Assembly (NCBI RefSeq): GCF_000003815.2
Contig: NC_049992.1
Location: forward strand, 4,970,481-5,034,480
Reading direction: 5' to 3'
Source of the DNA: Branchiostoma floridae
Lineage: Eukaryota; Chordata; Leptocardii; Amphioxiformes; Branchiostomatidae
DNA length: 64,000 nt
Positions 1 to 9,200 of this stretch are shown in pieces. Under the pieces are notes generated by a model that was given only the letters and a program-made list of their open reading frames with translations, did not search any database and was not told where the DNA came from. The first letter of the stretch is position 1, and the number at the start of each line of letters is the position of its first letter. The translations under genes were made by a program, and so were the position numbers.

Positions 1-73
1 AGACAAAAGCGACCCTCCCCATAACTCAAGAGTAACTTATTAACAGACTATGGTTCTTCGATATCCATTCCAG

Positions 74-1507
74 ATCAGGGCACGTTACCAATCATCTGGC
101 TCGGTCTGTATAAAGAATCTGGACAATGGAAGTGGACAGATGGGTCACGTGTTGACTACACCAACTGGGCTCCGGGGGAGCCGAACAACAATATATGGTT
201 CTCGCGATTCAAGGGAGAGGACTGCGCCGTCGTGTATTCCAAGGTGTGTGCTTCTGTCACTTTTCGAGTAAGATAACCCAGTGTTTGCATTAGTTTGTAT
301 CAATATCAGTCCTAAGCTCTCTAACTTCACTGTTGTGAACACAAGTAGTGTGCGCAGTCCAGTGAACTTACTGACCATACCCAGCACCTCTGCATCAAGC
401 CATTGATAGTTCAAATCCCCCTTACTGTCGCTTACAAGACATAGGCTATATGGAGAGGTTCGCAGTTTTTAATACGGCACTTTAATTAAGAAGTGGTTCA
501 CCGTTCATTTTACTTCTCCTGAAAGAGATAGTTAAATTTTCGTCGTATATTGAACCTATAAAAGCGACTTTAAAACCTATGGTAATTAATTATTCTACCT
601 AAACCAGTAGAAGATCATTAACTAACATACACATGTCATAATAATAAGATTCCCATCATTAATCATAAAGCTGTTTTGCAATTTGTACATAAATTATGCA
701 AATATGTTCCTCATTACCATATTTGGTATCTGCTTATATTCCACTTATCATAATCAACAGGTGTTACATTTATTGAAGACCAGTTATTTAAAACAATGGA
801 ATTATATATATTCCACATTAATTATGCAAATTAAGTCCTCAATTGCATACCGTGCATATTATTATGAACATCTTTGCCCAATGTACCCTCATACCCAATA
901 TGATGCCAATCCGTCAATTCTTTCTGCAGTTATCCTCTTTTGAATGTCTTGACAAAAACGGCTCTGCAGTTCCGAAATTAAATGTTAAGGGACTGAAACC
1001 TGCCCCACTTTGTCATGACATTAAAAGCTATCTACCACCCATATGTCAAGACCATATCACGTCAGGGACCTAGAAATACATAGAAAAAACTGCTGTGATA
1101 GAATATTCTCATTGATTATGCAAATGTGCTCCTATTTTGCATAACTAATATTTCATTTCGTACAACATTGTCTAAGGTATCTACATACCAAAAGTCATGA
1201 AAATACGATGTTCCCTTCTTGAGTTATCGTCTTCAAAAGTTTTGACGAAAATGCCCCAGCTATCCCAAAACTAGCCGCTATGGGGGCCCAAACTTATGTC
1301 ACTTCTTTCCGGGTACAAGAGCTATCTAACACCCCAAAATCGTGACCATAGCTTGTTCGGAACACGAGATAACAAACCCGGAAGTTGCGCTGCAGTACCA
1401 AGAGAAGCCGCTAGGGGGCCCAAATTTAATCATACCCGGCTTTTATCACATACTACCAACACACCAAGTATGAAACCAATTCACCCAGCCGTTCTTGAGT
1501 TATCTTG

Positions 1508-1560
<53 letters not shown>

Positions 1561-1888
1561 AGAGGTAAACTATAGCCTTCATGACATTTCATGGAGGTAA
1601 TTAGCATCAAATGAATAAAATAATCAATGAACTCTGGAGTATGTATTTTAGCTATGATGCATTAAAACGTAAATGATTTTCTTGGCTTGATGTGTTAAAT
1701 AAGAATTAAAAAATATTGACATTGCTTAAAATTCAGTCATCTGAATACAAATATTTGCGTTGTCCTCTTTTTGACAGAACTTCAGACGTTCTTTCTTGGG
1801 AAAGAAGAAGTACCCAGGGCAGTGGAACGACTACCAATGCGACACTCCCTATGCCTACATCTGCGAGAAACCATTATTCAACAACTAG
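74..1888 (+). CDS. Lectin gene A, last two exons (C-type lectin domain C-terminus), partial
   Basis: Two exons are visible, 74-243 and 1778-1888. The gene's 5' part lies left of the window. The first exon starts after a CAG acceptor in phase 1 and ends in AAG before a GTGTGTG donor, in phase 0. It encodes the middle of a C-type lectin domain with a WLGL-type strand, an APGEPNNN segment containing the EPN sugar-specificity motif, and GEDCAVV. The second exon begins after TTTTTGACAG and gives a GQWNDYQC stretch (WND motif), then YICEKP and a TAG stop. Exon lengths of 170 and 111 bases equal those of the last two exons of gene B, so the two are tandem paralogues. EPN plus WND predicts Ca2+-dependent mannose/GlcNAc-type binding in this family. 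Upstream modules (tail, membrane segment, EGF) are inferred from B and are not seen here. Confidence 0.88.
244..1777. repeat. Intron of lectin gene A, filled by an interspersed repeat and a (CA)n tract
   Basis: Most of this intron matches other repeat copies in the window at about 44560-45610, 39350-39960 and 62740-63480. The family is AT-rich with ATTATGCAAAT-like segments. It then has two sub-repeats around GCCGCTAGGGGGCCCAAA-like strings (here near 1273 and 1410) and ends in a CA/CAGA microsatellite. No coding potential is evident. It is a non-coding element of unknown class. Confidence 0.7.
1511..1558. repeat. (AC)n microsatellite
   Basis: About 24 uninterrupted AC dinucleotides lie at the end of the interspersed repeat in the lectin A intron. 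Confidence 0.97.
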
Positions 1889-3670
1889 AGTTCGACAACC
1901 TCAGGCCTTCGCCTAATGATGTTAACCCTTTGACTGACGTATCATAAACTTCTCATTTGCATAAACCATATCCATTAATCATTTTGAAGAAATGTATGGA
2001 CATATGCTATATAGAATCAGCGAAAAAAAATTAATGTTTCAATTGTGTAAAGTAATTGATATCTTGAATTCTGAAGATGGCCTAAACTTGTGCAGATATA
2101 TAGAAAAAAATACTATCATTTACCATGTTTGGCAATTAAGGTTAAGTAATCATAGTTGTACTCTCCAACACCGCTCAACTTAACCCTCAAGCACCCGACC
2201 TTTTTTTGTGACTAAAATGACCGAGTGGGGTCCAAACGGAACCCAAAATGTTTTGTTCATGAAATCTTAATTCCAATTCCTATCGGTGATCATTGTACAT
2301 ACAATGCTTCGTCAATGTAAGAGGAATATTTTCAGATGTTAAGGTTTTGCTTATTCCAGCTTATCATCATAATTCATACAAAAGATCAGAAGGACCAGTT
2401 TTGCACTTAACCTATTCTGACCAGAGAGGGGAATTTTTAGGCCCTCAGCAACTTTTATGGCGTATAACTAATGAACGGCTAGAGCTAAAGCTACACAACT
2501 TGGTGATCTATCACAAAATAAAGTTAGCAAAAATTTGTGGTCAATGAAATAAGTTTATTATTTTTTGGGTTGCCATGGCGACGGAATTATGACAGGCATA
2601 TTTTTGCCAAAATTTGCCAATTTCGATTTAAACAAGGTTTTCTTGGTAATCTAGACTTGTTTTCTAACAACAATTAAATTCCAAATGGACCCTACTCGGG
2701 TGTTTGAGTGTTAATAATGAAAACTCATGCCTAATAACATATTACTATTGTGGGTATACGGCATATAGAGAGACTGTGAAATCAAGTGATGTATATATAT
2801 CTTGCCTTCTGTAAAACTCTAGAATTTACATAATGTTGAGTTGTCTTTTTTAGTAGTAGGTTGAGAGATTTTAGTGGTGTGACATTCTAAGATTGGAAAA
2901 GCTGCAGAGAAACTGTTGTATCTGTGTAAAACATTTCTTTCGGTCTCAAATTGAAGACTTTGACGAATGAAATGTATCCACATCAGCTTGATTTTGTGAA
3001 GAAAATATCTGTGCGTACCAATGGGACCGTATACTTGTATACTGTTAAGTATGTACCCTATCCTAACCAAGTATCCCTCCGCTCCGGTGTAGAAGACATC
3101 TCACATGTTAAGTATGGAGATTGATATCGGGCGGTAGTGGGACGCCATCCACTGACGGAGCAAACCTTATCAGCAACGAGAGATACTAAAAGTTGCCCCC
3201 ATCTCCTTCCCTTCACTAACCCATTATCATATTATACCTTGTATACACGTGGCAGGCCTCACCTGCTTCCCCTAAGGCCTTATCTTTCTCACCTGTTGTT
3301 GATAATATTTGTTAATGTTCTACACCTGCGCTTGGGATTACTTGATTAGAATAGAGAGGCATCCCCATCGGTACTTGCCGCCATGGCTAAATCTTACGTA
3401 ATATGTCAAACCCATGTCATACTTAATATTTATGTGTACACTAAGTAGCATTCTATTCCTGTATTTTTCTTTAGTTTTAAACCAGAATAAGTATGTTTAT
3501 ATTATGATGTAAAGTAGCAAGAAACTCAAACTCAGGCAAGCTGTCACTAGACTTACTTTGCATAACAATGCTGACCACCATGACTGTATGTCCATGTAAA
3601 TGCAACGTAGAAACAGACGATGTAACAGTTCTTCGGAAGGCGGAATCTGCCACCGTCACGGTTCAGTGAG
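1889..3670. other. Intergenic DNA between lectin genes A and B, no gene seen
   Basis: AT-rich spacer. The part just after the gene A stop codon resembles the start of the interspersed repeat seen at 44560. A block at about 2740-2890 recurs downstream of gene B (13040-13740). Open frames here are short and have no recognisable domain. Confidence 0.6.
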
Positions 3671-3675
3671 GGTTG

Positions 3676-3885
3676 ATGTGTAAAGCTAGTTCACTTTCAT
3701 TCGCGGCGTAACCTATATTCGTTGTTTCAAAAAACATGGTATTTCCGGACATCGACGAACGATGCTTTCAAATTGCAATATTTTCAAAATATTCTATCGA
3801 CTTCATATCCCTGAAACTCCGTTTTTAACAACAACGGATGTAAATTATCCATCGGATAAAGGTGAACTAGTGTTACATCAGAGCG
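3676..3885. mobile_element. MITE-like element with inverted ends
   Basis: The left end at about 3678-3705 (GTGTAAAGCTAGTTCACTTT) is an imperfect inverted match to the right end at 3861-3885 (AAAGGTGAACTAGTGTTACA). A related segment with the same outer sequences occurs at 17391-17672 in a GPCR intron. It is non-coding, and no target-site duplication could be assigned. Confidence 0.5.
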
Positions 3886-4444
3886 CATCCGGGATGGTGG
3901 TAGATTTCGCCTTCCTGCCATCTACGATTCACTCGTGACGTCATCTCACTTCCGGTTGCCGCAACGTCAGCGCAGCGAATCAGACATCTGGTGAGGGTCG
4001 CTGAGATGTACCGAAATGTATGGTATATTTTAAATCTTTTTGCGTTGGAACAAAGCTTAACTTCGTAATTACGTCTTTATATATATATTACTGTCATGAA
4101 AATGGATGTATTTAGGTGCGTCTATCTGTATGTGTGCCTGTAAGTGAATGTGTGTCTATCTGTGCCCTACATATACAGGGATGTGCCAGCATTAACTTAG
4201 AAACTTTGAATCGATTGCGATGACATTTGGCATGTGTGTAGGTGATATGTCGATCCCCCTCCCCCCGCTAGTGTGAATTGTTGAAATTGCGATAAAGATT
4301 CTGATCTGTGTATCATCTGTCCAGGGCATACTATGGCCTGAGTTTTAGTGGCCGATGTCCTTAGATGTAAGAAGGAAATAATGCAGATTTAGGTCCCTTG
4401 GAAGCTTGTTTTACAGTCCAAACCTAAAACGGCCAATTACTTCA

Positions 4445-4597
4445 CTCTCCAATTAGGCCAAGCAGAGGTTAGGCTCCAACTATTTTAAACGTTTTTTTAG
4501 TCGTTTTTATGGACTTTCTGTTTGTTTGTTTTTTCAAAATATAAGCCGATTAAAAAGGACTAAAAAACAGCCGGAGCCTAGCCTCTGCTTGGAGAGT
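4445..4597. mobile_element. Small hairpin MITE (AAGCAGAGG ends)
   Basis: AAGCAGAGGTTAGGCTCC on the left (about 4460-4477) pairs with GGAGCCTAGCCTCTGCTT on the right (4574-4591) with one mismatch. The interior is also inverted-repeat-like (TTTTTTTAGTC against GACTAAAAAA). The same end sequence, CTCTCCAAGCAGAGGTT, borders the element at 50051-50155, so this is a dispersed family. Confidence 0.6.
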
Positions 4598-5083
4598 ACG
4601 TATTATGCATATTGAAAGAAGTCCTCCCAGTCAAAATAAGGTACTTTGAAAGCTTTATTTTAAGAATCTCCCGAACATCTCCTTATTTGGGTATAATCCT
4701 TAACCCTCTCTTTGAAAGGTGTTTGAATGATATCATAGTATGGGCGTGGGTGCACATTCACTATATGCGCATGCGCTTCTTAATTAGTCTAGACCTTTTG
4801 CAAAACCCTTGCTGTGACAGAAAAACACACGTACATTTCGGAGTGCTCGTCGGTACAAGTATTTCTACCGAAAATAATTTCATCAGGTTGGTAGGATATA
4901 GAAGAATTATTGTACGCAACGTAAGCAAGTAAGTTTAATTTTGGTTGTGTACAATAATTCTCCTATATACTGAGGTATTTCGAGTTTTTAGATCCCCCTT
5001 CCATGGATTTATGTCCTTTAATTTTTCTTGGACCTTTTTTTTTCTTGACACCACCAATAGACACTAACAAAGGTGCAGTACTG

Positions 5084-5458
5084 TTAGTCTCAGGCAACTA
5101 TAACCGAGGTGGGTGTAGTTATGCAGGCGGGGGAGAAGCCTTTAGTAACTGAGCAAATCAAAGCTTATAGAGACTGGTGAATTACACAGCATACATGTAC
5201 GAGTTACATGTATTTCATATTTTTCTAGTCTTTTGACCAATCATCATTCCAAATGTCACCCGGGTTTGATTTGTATACAAGATGACGCCAATTCGATTCG
5301 GAATGGTGGAATCATATTTACTGCATCAAAATTATTTTGTTTTTGTAAATGTATGGCTTTTGTGTAATAGCATTCCACGACGTCAAAGGAATGGCAAATT
5401 GCTACACAGTTTAGCAAAGGGCAAGTCTAATTATTGTCTCCTTTCTTAAAACACAGGA
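5084..5458 (+). promoter_or_regulatory. Upstream region of lectin gene B, conserved with gene C
   Basis: Several stretches match the region 58540-58860 upstream of gene C, including TTAGTCTCAGG near the left end and TCTTTTGACCA followed by ATTCCAAATGTC. The start codon at 5459 follows an ACACAG splice acceptor by two bases, so a 5'-UTR exon and the true promoter lie upstream in this homologous block. No TATA box was assigned. Confidence 0.45.
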
Positions 5459-6210
5459 ATGGCGACAACCGAGACCACGCCGCCGCCGGAACAAGAGCTC
5501 ACAAGATGTGAAGACGTGGGCGTTAAAAAACCAGGCTCAAAACTTCAGCAGCCACTGCAAGAGGATCATGCCAAAGAGAAAGATGTGACTGTCCCGAAAA
5601 TCAGCTCAGCACGTCAACCCTCAGTGCCTAACATAAACACACCCGCTCCAACACGTGGGAAACAAGCCGAAGAAGTAAAAGAAGAGGCATCCCCCTCTAT
5701 CGCTGAAAAAGATGTCAAAAACCGTAGCAGGGCTGCCGATCGTGGGAAGCATGCATATGAACACACCATCGTCGGAGAACAGGCCGAAGCAGGCCCGTAT
5801 GGTTCCACTCCTGGTATGTACACACAAGCAACCTGCCGCGGCCGGGCCTCGATACCTTCACGTCGGAGATCACGTAGTGGTGTGCACGGGACATGAATCA
5901 GAACACACTTACGGGTACCGAGAGGCTGAAGAAGTCAGTAAGGGGTGTAAGGAAGATCACTGCTCTCACTACTACAAAAACCAAGAGGATGTTTACGGCT
6001 ACAAAGTGCCCGAGGAAGTAAACAACGCGTATGAAGAGGGGTCTTGCTCTCCCGACTACGACAAACCAGAGGATGCTTACGGGTACAAAGTTCCTGAAGA
6101 AGTAAACAAGACGTTTGAGAAGAAGTCTTTTTCCCACGACTATGACAAACCAGAGAATGTTTACGGGTACAAAGATCCTCAGGAAGTCAGCTTTACATAC
6201 AGGGCTAAAG
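5459..6210 (+). CDS. Lectin B exon 1: cytoplasmic tail with YxxP repeats, frameshifted
   Basis: It starts [13 protein letters not shown], as gene C does. From 5459 the frame stays open only to 5896. From about 5830 the homology with gene C continues in the +2 frame up to the donor after GCTAAAG. Seen in the second frame: a [13 protein letters not shown] segment and three tyrosine repeats of the form DxYGYKxPxE (YKVP, YKVP, YKDP). These YxxP sites resemble SH2-adaptor docking motifs, and that function is inferred. The exon is 752 bases where phase demands 3n+1, so the shift is internal to the exon. Confidence 0.8.
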
Positions 6211-9200
6211 GTACGTTACAGCATTGAGTACAGCATTTAAACTATTTTGAGGCAATTTACTGAAGTATTAAAATGCAGATATGTTCGCGGTTGTTTTATG
6301 TTCGCGGTTTTCGCGAGGCAGTCTTACCGTGAACTTGAAACGACTTTTAACAGTTTTTTCATTACTGTATGTGACTACAGTGTATGACACTACAGCGAAC
6401 TTAAAACCACCGCGAAAACTCCACTTTTCTGCTAACGCGAAATTGGATCCCCGCGAAATTAAATGCATTTACAGTATAGTACTTATAGTTTCCATACCAC
6501 ACTGTAGACGAAGAAACTGTCACTACATTTGTCTAATATGTGTCTAGTTTAAAAATTGACTGAAAGGGTTACATTCTACATCACACCTCGTCACCCAAAG
6601 AGTACAGGGACAATTAATCAGTAATTAAACGACAACAAAAAGGTCTGTTAGAAACAAAATTCATTATTGGAATTTTCAGCAGCTCAGCGAAAGCCGAAAA
6701 CTCATTTAATCTTTTGCACAAATATTTGTTGTTCTAGTCTGATATATGTTTTGTTGCTATGGTGGCCTTCAAAAGGTGGCCTTCAGAAGGAACATAACTA
6801 CTGCTGTTATGGAAAAGCATAGTAAATAAATTCATAAAGTAATACATCGGCATACAGAGGATCTATGATCAAAGAAAAACTACGCAGCAAGAAAAACAAA
6901 ACATTGCCTTTTGCAAGCATTTGAGTGAGAACACATAGATGAAACAAGAATACATTATCCAATATCCATTTTTTAATGCGAAAATAGGGAGAAATGGCTC
7001 TACATCTTGCTTGGTCTGTTTCCATGGCGACAAAGACTGTTAAGCATAAGGAAAGATTTTAGAGGGGTGGAAAGAGTCATGTTCCTGATCGGCACTACCG
7101 TTATTTGATCCTCACAGACATTTGCTCAGAATGCATTTTCCACTTCTGTTTTGTCTCAGAACGTGTAGTGGAAATATGGAGTGAATGGAAACCTAGCACA
7201 GTCTTCTGGCTTTCAATGGGATGTGGACTTCTGGTCATAGCATCAGTTGTTATCGCTGGTATCCTGGCAACTCACTTCCTGAGCACTTCCGATGGGAGGG
7301 TAAGCTAGGAAGTCTTGTTTACAGGGCGGACTAGCCACACTTGTACCGCACCTTCTTATTTGCAAACGTTGGCTAGCCTGGGTACCATCCTCCGCAGTAG
7401 CCGCTGGCTAAATCTATTTACTTGCGTACCAGGTGTTTACAATGGAGGCTAGGCTTGACTTTGGCAGGTGCCCGTCAACAACCATAAACGATCAAGTAAT
7501 CGGAAAATTGTACGAGAAAGAAATGTCCTGTAATGTCTGCAACAAGGCTATATCATTAGTTAATTTAGAAGCAGTTGCTTATGAATTACATAATGTGACA
7601 TTTCATATTGGGGCTGGATTACATCAGCCCTCAACCAATTCCACTTGTTGGCGATTGCGCTGAGACCTCACTGTAACCTAAATCTTGGATTTCTGTAGCC
7701 CCTTTCCTCATAGCTGAAATGTCATTCGGCGATTTCGCTGCAGTCTCGATTTCTGCTCTACTTTGTAACTGGAATATTATTAAAATATTGGATAGTATGA
7801 CTAAAATGACAACGTAGTAAGGTTACAATGCGGTCGAAGCAAGGTCGCTGTACTAATGAAATGGGGTGTCAATGTTGTGCTCTTGTATTTAGGTGGCTTT
7901 TGGTTCCAAGCTGCAACAAAATGGCACGATGATTCTGGAATCCAGCACCCCATGGAAGACGACATTCTATGAAGAAAACAACTCTGCTTTTGACGAGTCC
8001 ATAGTTTTTGACCCGACTCCAACTTATTTGCCATTTACGAACAGCAGTGTGCCCTCCGATGCCTTACCAAGAACTATTGCATTTCTGTTAACCGCTGGTA
8101 AGTAATTAGATAGCTGAACCAAAAAGCAGTCACTCTTGAAAGAAACTGGATATGATTTTGGAAACGGTCAGACGTTTCGGATAACATACTCTATCTTTCT
8201 TCAGTGACACTGACCGTTTCCAAAATTATATCCAGTTGCTTGAGTAACTGCTTTTTGGCTTATCTTATCATCTGGATGTCTAACCTTCATCAACGAACTA
8301 GAATGCAAGTTTGAGATTTTTCAGGTGCCATTTACTAAAATCATGAATGTTCAGAGCTATGTACTGTTGCTGATGCTCTTCTGATTTTCATGGCATTTGA
8401 CATAGGGTCAGTTTTTTTCATTATCAATCTTCATATACAGACCTAAAAGAGTGTGCAAAGAAACCATGCAAACATGGAGCCTGCAAGGACAGAGATGGCG
8501 GCTACAAATGTACCTGCTCACCTGGATGGACTGGACAGAACTGTCTACAAGGTTAGTTATTTTTCTAAGCTATTTCATCCTGCATTTCAGCATCTACAAT
8601 CTAATATCTACCTGTGATCTCTCTGGTCTAATAATTACACAATATTTCTTTCATTACACAGACATTGACGAGTGCACCAGGAACCCATGCCAACATGGAC
8701 GCTGTGTGAACAAAGATGGTGGCTACAAATGTACCTGCTCACCTGGATGGACTGGACAGAACTGTAACCAAGGTGATATCCAAATTTGTAATATCCACAT
8801 GTGTTGTTATACTTGATGCAGGTCACCTTGTCAAATAAGCACTTTTGTGGGTGTTTTTCCAGAAGTCTAATGACTTTGTTTTTATTTCAAGATTTAGGAA
8901 TGATGTTTAAAGGTAAGGGAAAGTTCCTATTTCTAGCCATCCATACTTTCTTTCTCTTTTTTCTTCACTAGCTTTCTTAATCGTATTGTATATCTTTAAT
9001 TATGATGTACTTGTACTTGACATCTAGTTTATACTTTACCAAATAGACATCAATGAGTGTATCAGAAACCCATGCCAACATGGACGCTGTGTGAACAACG
9101 ATGGCGGCTACAAATGTACCTGCTCACCTGGATGGACTGGACTGAACTGTCAGCAAGGTGATGTCTACATTTGGGTCTATGTGTTGTAACACTTGATTCA

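Noticed and set aside
400-425. tRNA B-box-like string AGTTCAAATCCCCC
   Set aside because: No matching acceptor stem, D arm or A box could be aligned around it, so no tRNA or tRNA-derived SINE is called.
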